DNA of 64,000 nucleotides from Agrococcus beijingensis (GCF_030758955.1 NZ_CP132360.1:452218-516217); one strand, 5' to 3'. Shown: positions 25,581-34,775, counted from the stretch's first letter. Notes: a model not told the origin generated them from the sequence alone. Translations and numbers: made by a program.

Positions 25581-26072
25581 TCACGCCTCGCCGCCCGAGG
25601 AGCCACCGACCGCGGCGCCGCCGCCGGCCCGGATCGCGTGCGCCGGCCGCCGACCGTCGATGCGCGCCGCCGCCCACAGCACGAAGATCGCCTGGGCGAG
25701 CTCGAGCGCCCCGGTGACCTCGAGCGACGGCCGGTAGCGCCACGCGCCCTCCGGCACGACCTCGGCGACCCGCTGGCCTTCGCGTGTGAGGTCGAAATGC
25801 AGCCGGCCCGCCAGCCAGCTGGTCGTGCGCGTCAGCTCGAGCGGTCCCTGCAGGCCTGCCATCCGCCAGGTCGACTGCCAGATGCGGCCGCGCTCGACGC
25901 CGAGCCGGTCGCGGCCGTCGAGCGCCCCGATCAGCCCTTCCGGCTCGCTCCGGTAGCTCCATTCGCCATCGCCGAGCGAGAAGGTGGGCCGCAGGCTCCA
26001 GAACCGATCGCCGGTGCGCGCCGCCTCGACCCCGTCCGCGCTGACGACGCCCGCATCCCACCGATATCGCAT
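25581..26072 (-). CDS. hypothetical beta-rich protein
   Basis: 163 residues, no signal or clear membrane helix. Regular aromatic strands (MRYRWDAG, RFWSLRPTFSLGDGEWSYR, GRIWQSTWRMAGLQGPLEL, LAGRLHFDLTREGQRVAEV, GAWRYRPSLEVTG) suggest a beta-sheet or barrel fold, with one hydrophobic helix (ALELAQAIFVLWAAAR) and a Gly-rich tail. No family recognised. The ATG lies 7 nt after TAGGGT on the minus strand (26080-26085), a leaderless layout. Confidence 0.65.
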   Translation of the reverse strand: MRYRWDAGVVSADGVEAARTGDRFWSLRPTFSLGDGEWSYRSEPEGLIGALDGRDRLGVERGRIWQSTWRMAGLQGPLELTRTTSWLAGRLHFDLTREGQRVAEVVPEGAWRYRPSLEVTGALELAQAIFVLWAAARIDGRRPAHAIRAGGGAAVGGSSGGEA

Positions 26073-26170
26073 GTCCCGCACCCTAGAGGAGCGGGCGTCG
26101 AGACCGCCGAGCGGGAATGCCGCGGCCCTCGCGCCGCGTTGACTGCTCTGAGAGCAACCGAGGGAGCCGC

Positions 26171-26848
26171 ATGTCGCAGCCGTCCGAGTCGACCACGAGC
26201 GAGATCGACCGACCACTCGAGACCCTCACGGTCGGCATCCTCGGCGCCGGCAAGATCGGCACCGTGCTCGCGCGCCTCGCGATGGCCGCCGGTCACCGCA
26301 CGCTCATCGCGGCGTCCGGCAAGCCGGAGCGCATCCGCCTGATCACCGAGTACCTGGCGCCGGGCGCCGAGGCCATGACGGCGGCGGATGCGGCTGCCGC
26401 GGCCGACGTCGTCATCCTCGCCCTGCCGCTCGGGCAGTACGAGCAGCTGCCCGTGGCCGAGCTCGACGGCAAGGTCGTCATCGACGCGATGAACTACTGG
26501 TGGGAGACCGACGGCATCCGCGACGAGTTCACCGACCCGGAGCGCTCGACCAGCAGCCTCGTGCAGGCCTTCCTGCCGGGCTCGCGCGTCGTGAAGGCGT
26601 TCAACCACATGGGCTACCACGACTTGGCCGACTGGCCCCGGCCCGCCGGCAGCGCGCAGCGCAAGGCGATCGCGATCGCCGGCGACGACGCGGTCGACAC
26701 CGCGCTGGTCGCGAGGCTCGTGGATGCGTTCGGCTTCGACCCCGTGGTGCTCGACTCGCTCGAGGGGGGCCTGCGCCTGCAGCCCGGGTTCCCGGCGTTC
26801 GGTGCGAACGAGGACGCCGCGACGCTGCGCGAGCTGCTCGCCGCCTAG
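26171..26848 (+). CDS. NADPH-dependent F420 reductase-like Rossmann protein
   Basis: 225 residues. Rossmann motif [22 protein letters not shown], then [31 protein letters not shown] and [13 protein letters not shown], the pattern of FNO/NADP-oxidoreductase coenzyme F420-dependent proteins. It may use F420 or another hydride acceptor, consistent with a deazaflavin-dependent enzyme at the left of the window. GAGGGAGCC precedes the ATG at 26171, which fixes the start over an upstream in-frame ATG. Confidence 0.82.
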   Translation: MSQPSESTTSEIDRPLETLTVGILGAGKIGTVLARLAMAAGHRTLIAASGKPERIRLITEYLAPGAEAMTAADAAAAADVVILALPLGQYEQLPVAELDGKVVIDAMNYWWETDGIRDEFTDPERSTSSLVQAFLPGSRVVKAFNHMGYHDLADWPRPAGSAQRKAIAIAGDDAVDTALVARLVDAFGFDPVVLDSLEGGLRLQPGFPAFGANEDAATLRELLAA

Positions 26849-26925
26849 GCCTGAGCGCCGACCGGGCCGGATCCGGGCGGCTCGCCATCGGCGTGTCGCG
26901 CGGTGAGGATTGCCGCACCAAAGAC

Positions 26926-26951
26926 GAAGCCCCCGCTCAAGCGGGGGCTTC
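26926..26951 (-). terminator. terminator after tRNA-Phe
   Basis: GAAGCCCCCGC, 4-nt loop, perfect 11-bp complement. Read on the minus strand it follows tRNA-Phe by a few bases and is followed by GTCTTT. Confidence 0.85.
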
Positions 26952-26953
26952 CG

Positions 26954-27029
26954 TGGTGGCTCCGACCGGCATCGATCCGGTGACCTTTCGATTTTCAGTC
27001 GAACGCTCTACCAACTGAGCTACAGAGCC
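26954..27029 (-). tRNA. tRNA-Phe (GAA)
   Basis: 76 nt including encoded CCA. Acceptor GGCTCTG pairs with CGGAGCC (one G-U); D arm GCTCAGTTGGTAGAGC; anticodon arm TTCGA-CTGAAAA-TCGAA with anticodon GAA; T arm ACCGG-ATCGATG-CCGGT. The T loop begins A rather than the usual T at position 54. Third tRNA of a Glu-Asp-Phe transcript. Confidence 0.95.
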
Positions 27030-27070
27030 ATGCTCCGAGGAGCCGACGGGCGATGCCCGCCCTTGCACAA

Positions 27071-27092
27071 GGCCCTCTCTTTCGAGAGGGCC
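27071..27092 (-). terminator. hairpin between tRNA-Asp and tRNA-Phe
   Basis: GGCCCTCTC, 4-nt loop, perfect 9-bp complement, followed on the minus strand by TTGTGC. Either a partial terminator or a processing hairpin between the two tRNAs. Confidence 0.7.
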
Positions 27093-27099
27093 GGGGCAA

Positions 27100-27177
27100 T
27101 GGCGACCCTGACGGGACTTGAACCCGCGACCTCCGCCGTGACAGGGCGGCGCGCTAACCAAACTGCGCTACAGGGCC
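27100..27177 (-). tRNA. tRNA-Asp (GTC)
   Basis: 78 nt with encoded CCA. Acceptor GGCCCTG pairs with CAGGGTC, discriminator G; anticodon arm CCGCC-CTGTCAC-GGCGG reads GTC; T arm has the standard loop TTCAAGT. Confidence 0.95.
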
Positions 27178-27218
27178 ATTCTGGTAGTACCCATCGTACA
27201 GACAGAATCCGCAGTGAG

Positions 27219-27291
27219 TGACCCCAACGGGATTCGAACCCGTGCTGCCGCCGTGAAAGGGCGGTGTCCTAGGCCGCTAAACGATGGGGCC
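27219..27291 (-). tRNA. tRNA-Glu (TTC)
   Basis: 73 nt. Acceptor GGCCCCA pairs with TGGGGTC (one G-U), discriminator A; anticodon arm CCGCC-CTTTCAC-GGCGG reads TTC; T loop TTCGAAT. The genome continues CTC after the discriminator, so CCA is not encoded and must be added post-transcriptionally, unlike its two neighbours. Confidence 0.95.
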
Positions 27292-27322
27292 ATGCGCCGG
27301 AGCACATGACTACCGAGGGAAG

Positions 27323-27352
27323 ACGTTACAGCACGGTCGCACTGTCCTGCAA
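27323..27352 (-). promoter_or_regulatory. promoter of the tRNA-Glu-Asp-Phe operon
   Basis: On the minus strand TTGCAG (27347-27352) and TAACGT (27323-27328) are 18 bp apart and lie about 32 bp upstream of tRNA-Glu, a sensible sigma-70-type promoter. Confidence 0.5.
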
Positions 27353-27417
27353 ACCGAGCGCCAGAATGCCTCGCGTCGCACCGATCGCCGGACACGCCCG
27401 CTCAGTGTTCGCTGAAT

Positions 27418-27446
27418 CCAACCTTCATGTGGAAGATGAAAGTTGG
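27418..27446 (+). promoter_or_regulatory. stem-loop in the upstream region of the M23 peptidase gene
   Basis: CCAACCTTCAT, loop GTGGAAG, ATGAAAGTTGG: an 11-bp stem with one mismatch, in an AT-richer patch about 90 bp before the gene. It could be an operator or an mRNA leader structure. Confidence 0.45.
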
Positions 27447-27533
27447 TAGCATTGCGCCCATTGTGTCGTGACACCCGCCCGACCGCGGTGCACGATGAGT
27501 GCGAAGGCAGCGAGAGCTGCGAACAGGAGCGAC

Positions 27534-28973
27534 ATGGCCCAGCCCGACCAGCCGGCACGAGCCGAGGCGATCCGCGCGCGTCTGCGCGGACTGCGCCGAG
27601 GTGTCGTCACCGCCGCCGCGGTGGCCGGCATGGTGCTCGTGCTCGTCGTCCCCGGCACCCCCGCGGCGCAGGCGGTCGACGAGTGGGGGTTCCCGACCTG
27701 GGAAGAGGTCGAGGCGGCTCGCGGCGACGAGGCGGCGAAGAACCAGCAGATCGCCGACATCCGGGCGCTCATCGGTCAGCTCGAGTCGGACCTCTCGAGC
27801 GCCCAGGCGCTCGCCCAGCAGCGCGCGGCGGAGGCGATCGAGGCGCAGCGCGTGCACGACGAGGCCGTCGCGGTCGCCGACCGGCTGCAGCAGCAGGCCG
27901 ACGAGGCGCTGGCGCGCGCCGAGGAGTCGGAGGTCGCTGCCGGCCAGCTCGCCGCGCAGCTCGCCCGCTCGGGCGGCACCGGAGACATGAGCGCTGAGCT
28001 CTTCGCGAACCCTGGCTCCGCAGACACGTGGCTGTACCGGCTCGACGTCATGGACCGCGTCGCCGGCACCGCCGATTCGCTCTACGAGCGCGCGCAGCAG
28101 GATGCGAACACCGCTGCGTCCCTGCAGGCTCAGGCGGTCGTCGCCCGCGACGCCCTCCAGGCGCTCAAGGAGGCAGCCGACGCCGCGCTCGAGGCGGCCA
28201 ACGCCGCCGCCGCGCTCGCCGAGGAGGCGGTTGCGAGAGAGCGCGAGCACCGCGTCGAGCTCGAGACCCAGCTGAGCGTGCTCGAGGGGAACCGCGCCGC
28301 GACAGAGGCCGACTACGCGGCCGGCCAGTGGTGGCAGGAGTACTTGGCCGAGCAGGAGCGCATCCGCCTCGCCGAGGAGGCCCGGCTGGCCGAGGAGGCG
28401 CGGCAGCGATGGCTGGCCGAGCTGCAGCGGCTCGCAGACGAGGCCGCCGCAGCGGCCGCTGCAGCGGCGCAGAGCAACGCCGGCAGCGGCAGCAGCAGCG
28501 GCAGCAGCGGAGGCGGAGGCGGAGGCGGAGGCAGCGTCGTGCCGGTCGCGCCCCCGGCCGGCAGCGGCTGGCAGACGCCGCACTACGGCCGCTTCACCTC
28601 GGCGTACGGCATGCGCAACGATCCGACTGGCAAGCTCGGCTACAAGCTGCATGGCGGCGTCGACCTCGCTGCCGGCTGCCTCTCGCCGATCGTCGCCCCC
28701 GCCGACGGCACGGTGTCGTTGCGCGGCCGTGACATCTACGGCGCCAACATCCTCTACCTGAACCACGGCGGCGGCGTGCAGACCGAGTACGCGCACATGG
28801 CCTATCCGGCGACCGTCGGCGCCGGCACGCGCGTGAGCCGCGGCCAGGTCATCGGCTACGAGGGCACCACCGGCCTCTCGACCGGCTGCCACCTGCACTT
28901 CCAGGTGCGCATCAACGGCTCGCTCGTGAACCCGGAGTCGTTCCTGGGGGCGCGCGGCGTCTACCTGCGCTGA
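27534..28973 (+). CDS. secreted coiled-coil M23 (LytM) peptidase
   Basis: 479 residues. Signal/anchor helix at about residues 20-45 (VVTAAAVAGMVLVLVVPGTPAAQAV), a long Ala/Glu/Gln coiled coil (about 60-310), a Ser/Gly linker, then a peptidase M23 domain with HGGVD and HLHF motifs, both zinc-binding patterns intact. It likely cleaves peptidoglycan cross-bridges or regulates another hydrolase, as coiled-coil M23 proteins at the division site do. The ATG at 27534 follows CAGGAGC; upstream in-frame ATGs lack a ribosome site. Confidence 0.9.
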   Translation: MAQPDQPARAEAIRARLRGLRRGVVTAAAVAGMVLVLVVPGTPAAQAVDEWGFPTWEEVEAARGDEAAKNQQIADIRALIGQLESDLSSAQALAQQRAAEAIEAQRVHDEAVAVADRLQQQADEALARAEESEVAAGQLAAQLARSGGTGDMSAELFANPGSADTWLYRLDVMDRVAGTADSLYERAQQDANTAASLQAQAVVARDALQALKEAADAALEAANAAAALAEEAVAREREHRVELETQLSVLEGNRAATEADYAAGQWWQEYLAEQERIRLAEEARLAEEARQRWLAELQRLADEAAAAAAAAAQSNAGSGSSSGSSGGGGGGGGSVVPVAPPAGSGWQTPHYGRFTSAYGMRNDPTGKLGYKLHGGVDLAAGCLSPIVAPADGTVSLRGRDIYGANILYLNHGGGVQTEYAHMAYPATVGAGTRVSRGQVIGYEGTTGLSTGCHLHFQVRINGSLVNPESFLGARGVYLR

Positions 28974-29053
28974 CCGAGCCGGGGCGAGCGCAGACGGGAC
29001 GGACGCGCTCGGCCGGCCCCGCGCATCCGCTCTGCATCGACGACTGCACCGAC

Positions 29054-29089
29054 GACGAAGGGGCGCACCAGCCGGTGCGCCCCTTCGTC
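29054..29089 (+). terminator. bidirectional terminator between M23 gene and ppa
   Basis: GACGAAGGGGCGCACC, loop AGCC, and its perfect 16-bp complement, centred in the 124-bp gap between convergent genes, followed by TCTCTG on the plus strand. Confidence 0.9.
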
Positions 29090-29097
29090 TCTGTGCG

Positions 29098-29643
29098 TCA
29101 GTCGTTGACGTCGCGCCCGCCCTCGGGCTTCTCGACGGCCTCGCCGGTCTGGTCGCCGTGCGCGGCGTCAAAGGCGGCGTAGCCGGCCTGCACGGTGGCC
29201 TCGGCCTCGGCCGCGCCCTCCCAGCCGCCGAGCTTCGCCCACTTGCCGGGTTCGAGGTCCTTGTAGTGCATGAAGAAGTGCTCGACCTCGTTGCGCAGCT
29301 GCTGCGGCACGTCGTCGATCTCCTGGATGTGCGACCAGCGCGGGTCCTTGTCGAGCACGCAGATGACCTTGGTGTCGATGCCGCCGTCGTCCTCCATGTT
29401 GAGCTGGCCGACGGGGCGCACCTTCACGAACACGCCCGGCGGCACCGGGAAGTCGAGCAGCACGAGCGCGTCGACCGGGTCGCCGTCGAGGCCGAGCGTG
29501 CCCTCGAAGAAGCCGTAGTCGGTGGGGTAGACGAAGGTCGTGAACAGCACGCGGTCGAGGTACACCCGGCCGGTCTCGTGGTCGACCTCGTACTTGTTGC
29601 GGCTCCCCTTGGGGATCTCGATGACGACGTCGTAGCTGGCCAA
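29098..29643 (-). CDS. ppa: inorganic pyrophosphatase
   Basis: 181 residues from a TTG start at 29643. Family I soluble pyrophosphatase: [39 protein letters not shown] (the D-G-D-P-x-D metal-binding motif), and VLDKDPRW. It removes PPi from biosynthetic reactions. The TTG is preferred to an ATG 36 bp upstream because AGAAAGG lies 7 nt before it, homology starts here, and the palindromic -10 at 29679-29686 would place the transcript start downstream of that ATG. Confidence 0.93.
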   Translation of the reverse strand: MASYDVVIEIPKGSRNKYEVDHETGRVYLDRVLFTTFVYPTDYGFFEGTLGLDGDPVDALVLLDFPVPPGVFVKVRPVGQLNMEDDGGIDTKVICVLDKDPRWSHIQEIDDVPQQLRNEVEHFFMHYKDLEPGKWAKLGGWEGAAEAEATVQAGYAAFDAAHGDQTGEAVEKPEGGRDVND

Positions 29644-29678
29644 CGGGGGCCCTTTCTCGCGGGGGTCGGGAATCGGCA

Positions 29679-29690
29679 TAAGGTTACTTC
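29679..29690 (+). promoter_or_regulatory. shared palindromic -10 for divergent tilS and ppa
   Basis: TAAGGTTA at 29679-29686 reads TAAGGT on the plus strand, 6 nt before the tilS ATG, and TAACCT on the minus strand, about 40 nt before the ppa TTG. One 8-bp sequence thus supplies a TANNNT -10 hexamer in both directions. Bidirectional promoters built on symmetric -10 elements are known in bacteria. Confidence 0.55.
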
Positions 29691-30683
29691 ATGCCCGAAA
29701 ACGACCGTCGTCCGCGGCTGACACCTGCCGTCGCCGACGTGCGGAGGGCAGTGCGCGAGTCGGTCGTCGACCTGCCGGAGGGCTCGCTCGTGCTGGTCGC
29801 CCTGTCGGGCGGACCCGACTCGCTCGCGCTCGCCGCGGCCACCGCGTTCGAGGCGGCCCGAGGCGGTCTGCGCGCCGGCGCGGTGATCGTCGACCACCAG
29901 CTGCAGCCGGGCAGCGCGGAGGTCGCCGAGCGCGCCGCGGCACAGGCGCGCGACCTCGGGCTCGACCCGGTGCGGATCATGCCCGTGCACGTCGCGCACG
30001 ACGGCAGCCCCGAGGCTGCGGCCCGGCAGGCGCGCTACGCGGCCTTGCTGCAGGTCCGCAAGGAGCTGGGCGCAGCGGTCGTGCTGCTCGGCCACACGCT
30101 CGACGACCAGGCCGAGACCGTGCTCATCGGCCTCGCCCGCGGCTCCGGCTCCGAGAGCCTCTGGGGCATGCACTCGCGCATCGGCTTCCTGCGCCGGCCG
30201 CTGCTGCAGGTGCGGCGCGCGACCACCCACCAGTCGTGCCGCGACCTGGGCCTCGACGCCTGGAGCGACCCGCACAACGACGACGACCGCTTCCTGCGCG
30301 TGCGCGTGCGGCACCGCGTGCTGCCGATGCTCGACGAGGTGCTCGGCGGCGGGGTCGCCCTCGCGCTCACGCGCACCGCCGACACCCTGCGCGAGGACGC
30401 CGAGGCCCTCGCCCACTTCGCGCAGGAGCAGATCCTCGACCTGGTCGAGCACGCCGAGGGCGGTCTCTCGCTCGACGTGGGCGGGCTGGGCGCGAACCCG
30501 CCGGCGCTGCGGCAGCGCATCATCCGGCTGGCCGTGCAGAGCGAGTTCCACGTCGCGCTCACGCGGCAGCAGACGCTCGAGGTGTCGCGGCTGGTGACCG
30601 ACTGGCATGGCCAGGGCCCCATCCACCTGCCCGGCATCCGCGTGACGCGCGACGGCCGCAGGCTGGTCTTCGTCGCCGCCTGA
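29691..30683 (+). CDS. tilS: tRNA(Ile)-lysidine synthetase
   Basis: 330 residues, the shorter actinobacterial type. PP-loop motif VALSGGPDSLALAA for ATP binding, GHTLDDQAETVLIGLARGSGSESLWGM and RRPLL, conserved in TilS. It converts C34 of the minor tRNA-Ile (CAU) to lysidine so that AUA is decoded. The ATG lies 6 nt after TAAGGT with no ribosome site, hence leaderless. It heads the cluster leading to hpt and ftsH. Confidence 0.93.
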   Translation: MPENDRRPRLTPAVADVRRAVRESVVDLPEGSLVLVALSGGPDSLALAAATAFEAARGGLRAGAVIVDHQLQPGSAEVAERAAAQARDLGLDPVRIMPVHVAHDGSPEAAARQARYAALLQVRKELGAAVVLLGHTLDDQAETVLIGLARGSGSESLWGMHSRIGFLRRPLLQVRRATTHQSCRDLGLDAWSDPHNDDDRFLRVRVRHRVLPMLDEVLGGGVALALTRTADTLREDAEALAHFAQEQILDLVEHAEGGLSLDVGGLGANPPALRQRIIRLAVQSEFHVALTRQQTLEVSRLVTDWHGQGPIHLPGIRVTRDGRRLVFVAA

Positions 30684-30802
30684 GCCTCCCGCCGGCGCAG
30701 GCGACCGGGCGCTGCGATCGCGCAGGGACTGCTGCAGCGCGGCGCGCCCCCGAGCGCGCCGGTAGGTTGGTCGCAACCGCCAGCCGCGACCCGGGAGCGC
30801 CC

Positions 30803-31354
30803 ATGGAGTTCGACCACGTCGAGGGAGACCTCGCGCAGACCCTGATCACCGAGGACGAGCTGCACGCGAAGCTCGAGGAGCTCGCTCGCCAGATCGAGGC
30901 CGACTACGAGGGCAAGGACCTGCTGCTCGTCGGGGTGCTGCGCGGTGCGGTGATGGTGATGGCCGATCTCGCCCGAGCGCTGCGCCGCCACATCGAGATG
31001 GACTGGATGGCGGTCTCGTCGTACGGCTCCGGCACCGTCTCCTCCGGCGTCGTCAGGATCCTCAAGGACCTCGACAGCGACCTCACCGGCCGCAACGTGC
31101 TCATCGTCGAGGACATCATCGACTCCGGCCTCACCCTGTCGTGGCTGCGCGCCAACCTCGAGTCCCGTGGTGCCGCGTCCGTCGAGATCTGCACGATGCT
31201 GCGCAAGCCCGACGCGCTCAAGGTGCAGGTGGACGTGAAGTACTGCGGCTTCGACATCCCCAACGAGTTCGTGATCGGGTATGGCCTCGACTACGCCGAG
31301 CAGTACCGCAACCTGCGCGGCATCGCGGTGCTCGCGCCGCACGTCTACAACTGA
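30803..31354 (+). CDS. hpt: hypoxanthine phosphoribosyltransferase
   Basis: 183 residues. PRTase motif VLIVEDIIDSGLTLSWL (PRPP-binding acidic pair plus loop), DWMAVSSYGSGTVSSG flexible loop, and terminal GFDIPNEFVIGYGLDYAEQYRN, all typical of Hpt. It salvages hypoxanthine/guanine to IMP/GMP. The ATG at 30803 follows GGGAGCGCCC. TAGGTT 40 bp upstream can serve as a -10, so it may have its own promoter downstream of tilS. Confidence 0.95.
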   Translation: MEFDHVEGDLAQTLITEDELHAKLEELARQIEADYEGKDLLLVGVLRGAVMVMADLARALRRHIEMDWMAVSSYGSGTVSSGVVRILKDLDSDLTGRNVLIVEDIIDSGLTLSWLRANLESRGAASVEICTMLRKPDALKVQVDVKYCGFDIPNEFVIGYGLDYAEQYRNLRGIAVLAPHVYN

Positions 31355-31427
31355 GGCCCCGGATGCCGCGCGCGCAGCCCCGTCGGGCTTCCGGCGCGGC
31401 ACCCTTGAGATTTGGGATACTGGCTCG

Positions 31428-32153
31428 ATGAGGCTCCACGCACGCTCGCTCGCGTCGATCGCGATGATCGTCTCGGCGGCTGCGCTGGTCGCCTGCGCCG
31501 GCACGCCCGGCCCCGCCCAGCCCGAGATCCCGCCGGGCATCACGGCGCCGCCGCCCACGACGCCGGCCCAGCCCACCGAGGCGGCTCCCGAGGTGGTCTC
31601 CTCGCTGCCCGCCGAGATCGCCGGGGTCGACACCACCGGGTGGCAGCAGATCGCCGTGCCGAGCGGCGCCGCCACCTTCCGCATCCCGCCGGGGTGGTCG
31701 GTCGCGCCGGCCGCGGGCGGCCTCGACGTCCTCCGCGACGACGGGCAGCGGCAGCTGGGCTACGTCGAGGCGCCGAACGTGGGCGACGGAGCGTGCCGCG
31801 ACGCCTCGGGCGAGGCCGTCGCGTGGCGCACCCTGGGCCTCGATCGGCAGGACGTCGCGCTCGAGGGCGCGCCAGGCCTCGCGTTCGGCTCGGCAGGACT
31901 GCAGCTCGGCGGGCAGTGGGTGATGACCATGGGGCTCCGTCCGGCCGAGGCCGCGCAGCGCCCGCAGTGCCCGATCGTCCACGCGGTCGACACTCCCGCC
32001 GGCACCATCAGCTTCGGCACCGAGGTGGTGGCGCAGGGCGCCGGCGCAGGCGCGCCCTGGGCGATCGACTCGCTCGCCGACGCCGAGGCCTACCTGGCCG
32101 ACCCGGAGTACGCGACCCTCCGCGCCATCCTGATGTCGCTCGAGCTGCTCTGA
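31428..32153 (+). CDS. putative lipoprotein
   Basis: 241 residues. Lipoprotein signal peptide with lipobox LVAC at about residues 20-23 (SIAMIVSAAALVACAGTPG), then a Pro/Thr-rich linker of about 35 residues and a soluble domain with no recognised family (GWQQIAVPSGAATFRIPPGWSV suggests a DUF-type outer-leaflet protein). GATACT lies exactly 6 nt before the ATG: leaderless. It is inserted between hpt and ftsH, which are usually neighbours. Confidence 0.75.
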   Translation: MRLHARSLASIAMIVSAAALVACAGTPGPAQPEIPPGITAPPPTTPAQPTEAAPEVVSSLPAEIAGVDTTGWQQIAVPSGAATFRIPPGWSVAPAAGGLDVLRDDGQRQLGYVEAPNVGDGACRDASGEAVAWRTLGLDRQDVALEGAPGLAFGSAGLQLGGQWVMTMGLRPAEAAQRPQCPIVHAVDTPAGTISFGTEVVAQGAGAGAPWAIDSLADAEAYLADPEYATLRAILMSLELL

Positions 32154-32248
32154 CCCGTGCGCACGGGGCACGGCGCCCTGAGCGAACACCCCGACGAGCG
32201 CCGACGGCGCGGCGATAGCCTGGTCGGAATCTGACCCAGAAGGGCGTC

Positions 32249-34204
32249 ATGAGCTTCCAGAAGTTCCTGCGCGGACCGATCCCCTGGATCGTCCTCGCGC
32301 TCGTCATCGTCGGCATCGCGTTCAGCTTCTTCGCGACGCCGCAGTACCGGCCCGTCCAGACGGATGTCGGCATGCAACTGATCGAGGACGGCGACGTCGC
32401 GAGGGCGACGATCGTCGACGGCGAGCAGCGCGTCGACCTCACCCTCACCGAGCCGCACGAGGAGTTCGGCCAGCTGGTGCAGTTCTACTACGTCGAGCCG
32501 CGCGGCGACGCGGTGGTCGAGGCGATCACCGCCGCCGACCCCGAGGAGGGCTTCGTCGACCAGGTGCCGCAGGGCAACTGGCTGCTGTCGCTGCTGGGCA
32601 TCCTGCTGCCGGTGCTGCTGCTCGGTGGCCTGTTCTACTTCTTCATGACCCGCATGGCCGGCGGCAACCGCGGCGTGATGCAGTTCGGCAAGTCGAAGGC
32701 GCAGCTGCTCACGAAGGACACCCCGCAGGTGAAGTTCTCGGATGTCGCGGGCGCCGACGAGGCGGTCGAGGAGCTCGGCGAGATCAAGGAGTTCCTCGAG
32801 GACCCGTCGAAGTTCCAGGCGGTCGGCGCGCGGATCCCGAAGGGCGTGCTGCTCTACGGCCCTCCCGGCACCGGCAAGACGCTGCTCGCCCGCGCGGTCG
32901 CGGGCGAGGCGGGCGTGCCCTTCTTCTCGATCTCGGGCTCCGACTTCGTCGAGATGTTCGTGGGCGTCGGCGCCAGCCGCGTGCGCGACCTCTTCGAGCA
33001 GGCGAAGGCCGCGGCGCCCGCGATCATCTTCGTCGACGAGATCGACGCGGTCGGCCGTCAGCGCGGCGCCGGCCTCGGCGGCGGGCACGACGAGCGCGAG
33101 CAGACCCTCAACCAGCTGCTGGTCGAGATGGACGGCTTCGACGTGAAGACGAACATCATCCTGATCGCCGCCACCAACCGCCCCGACATCCTCGACCCGG
33201 CGCTGCTGCGCCCGGGCCGCTTCGACCGCCAGATCGGCGTCGACGCCCCCGACATGAAGGGCCGCGAGACGATCCTGAAGGTGCACGCCAAGGGCAAGCC
33301 GATCGCCCCCGGCGTCGACCTCGAGGTGCTCGCGCGCAAGACGCCCGGCTTCACGGGCGCCGACCTCGCGAACGTGCTCAACGAGGCCGCGCTGCTCACC
33401 GCCCGCGGCAACCTGACCCAGATCACTGACGGCGCCCTCGACGAGGCGGTCGACCGCGTGATGGCCGGCCCGCAGCGCCGGACCCGCGTGATGAACAGCA
33501 AGGAGCGGCTGATCACCGCCTACCACGAGGGCGGCCACGCGCTCGCGGCGGCGGCGATGCGCCACTCCGATCCGGTCACGAAGGTGACGATCCTGCCGCG
33601 CGGCCGGGCGCTCGGCTACACGATGGTGCTGCCGGTGAACGACAAGTACTCGGTCACCCGCAACGAGCTGCTCGATCAGCTCACCTACGCCATGGGCGGC
33701 CGCGTCGCCGAGGAGATCGTCTTCCACGACCCCACCACCGGCGCGGGCAACGACATCGAGAAGGCCACCGGCATCGCCCGCAAGATGGTCACCGAGTACG
33801 GCATGACGAGCGCGATCGGCGCCGTCAAGCTCGGCAGCAACCAGAGCGAGGCCTTCTTCGGCCGCGACATGGGCGGCGGCCGCGACTACTCGCCCAGCCT
33901 CTCCGAGGTCGTCGACCGCGAGGTGCGCGCGCTCATCGAGCAGGCGCACCACGAGGCGTGGGAGGTGCTCAACAACAACCGCGACGTGCTCGACCGCCTG
34001 GCGGGCGAGCTGATCGAGAACGAGACGCTCGACCACATCCGCCTCGCCGAGATCTTCGCCGACGTCGAGAAGCTGCCCGAGCGCCCCCAGTGGCTCTCGC
34101 ACAGCGATCGACCCGTCAGCGACCGCCCGCCCATCGAGCTGCCGGTCTCGCAGCACGTCGACGAGGCCGTCGAGCCCGACACCGAGCCCGCCAACCAGAG
34201 CTGA
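32249..34204 (+). CDS. ftsH: ATP-dependent zinc metalloprotease FtsH
   Basis: 651 residues. Two membrane helices (residues about 10-30 and 110-130) flank an extracytoplasmic domain; then AAA+ with Walker A GPPGTGKT (about 204-211), pore motif [12 protein letters not shown], Walker [12 protein letters not shown], and the protease with zinc site H426EGGH430 plus Asp502 in NDIEKAT. It degrades unstable and misassembled membrane proteins. AGAAGGGCGTC precedes the ATG. The last base of its stop is the first base of folE. Confidence 0.97.
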   Translation: MSFQKFLRGPIPWIVLALVIVGIAFSFFATPQYRPVQTDVGMQLIEDGDVARATIVDGEQRVDLTLTEPHEEFGQLVQFYYVEPRGDAVVEAITAADPEEGFVDQVPQGNWLLSLLGILLPVLLLGGLFYFFMTRMAGGNRGVMQFGKSKAQLLTKDTPQVKFSDVAGADEAVEELGEIKEFLEDPSKFQAVGARIPKGVLLYGPPGTGKTLLARAVAGEAGVPFFSISGSDFVEMFVGVGASRVRDLFEQAKAAAPAIIFVDEIDAVGRQRGAGLGGGHDEREQTLNQLLVEMDGFDVKTNIILIAATNRPDILDPALLRPGRFDRQIGVDAPDMKGRETILKVHAKGKPIAPGVDLEVLARKTPGFTGADLANVLNEAALLTARGNLTQITDGALDEAVDRVMAGPQRRTRVMNSKERLITAYHEGGHALAAAAMRHSDPVTKVTILPRGRALGYTMVLPVNDKYSVTRNELLDQLTYAMGGRVAEEIVFHDPTTGAGNDIEKATGIARKMVTEYGMTSAIGAVKLGSNQSEAFFGRDMGGGRDYSPSLSEVVDREVRALIEQAHHEAWEVLNNNRDVLDRLAGELIENETLDHIRLAEIFADVEKLPERPQWLSHSDRPVSDRPPIELPVSQHVDEAVEPDTEPANQS

Positions 34205-34773
34205 TGGCCGTCGATCGCGAGCGCATCGCCGAGGCGGTCCGAGCGCTGCTGGCGGCGATCGGCGACGACCCGTCGCGGCCGGGCCTGGCCGAGACGCCGC
34301 GACGGGTGGCCGAGGCCTACGACGACTACTTCTCGGGCGTCGGCGTCGACCCGACCATCCACCTCGACTCGGGCGACCTCGCCGGCGAGAAGACCGGCGA
34401 GCTGGTGCTGCTGCGCGACATCGAGTTCCGCTCGATGTGCGAGCACCACCTGCTGCCGTTCATGGGCGTCGCGCACGTGGCCTACCTGCCGGGCGAGCGC
34501 ATCGTGGGCCTGGGACGCATCCCCCGTGTCGTCGACACCATCGCCTCGCGGCCGCAGATCCAGGAGCGGCTGACCGACGAGATCGCCGACGCGCTCGTCG
34601 CGGGCCTCGAGCCTCGCGGGGTGCTGGTCGTGGTCGATGCGGTGCACGGATGCGTCGCGGCACGCGGGTCGCGGCAGGCCAAGTCGTCGACGGTGACGGT
34701 GGCGAGCCGCGGGCAGCTCTCCGAGCCGATCGAGCGCGCCGAGATCATGGCCCTCATCGGCGAGCGGAGGTAG
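34204..34773 (+). CDS. folE: GTP cyclohydrolase I
   Basis: 189 residues. Zinc/catalytic motifs FRSMCEHHLLPFMGVAHVAYLPG and HGCVAARGSRQAKSSTVT are intact. It opens the GTP ring to dihydroneopterin triphosphate, the first folate step. The start overlaps the ftsH stop by one base (TGATG), so it depends on ribosomes from ftsH. The following gene is the fused folP-folB, placing consecutive pathway steps in one message. Confidence 0.96.
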   Translation: MAVDRERIAEAVRALLAAIGDDPSRPGLAETPRRVAEAYDDYFSGVGVDPTIHLDSGDLAGEKTGELVLLRDIEFRSMCEHHLLPFMGVAHVAYLPGERIVGLGRIPRVVDTIASRPQIQERLTDEIADALVAGLEPRGVLVVVDAVHGCVAARGSRQAKSSTVTVASRGQLSEPIERAEIMALIGERR

Positions 34774-34775
34774 CG

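Noticed and set aside
29644-29679. ATG at 29679 as ppa start
   Set aside because: No ribosome site, lies within the inferred promoter, and adds 12 residues not found in the family.
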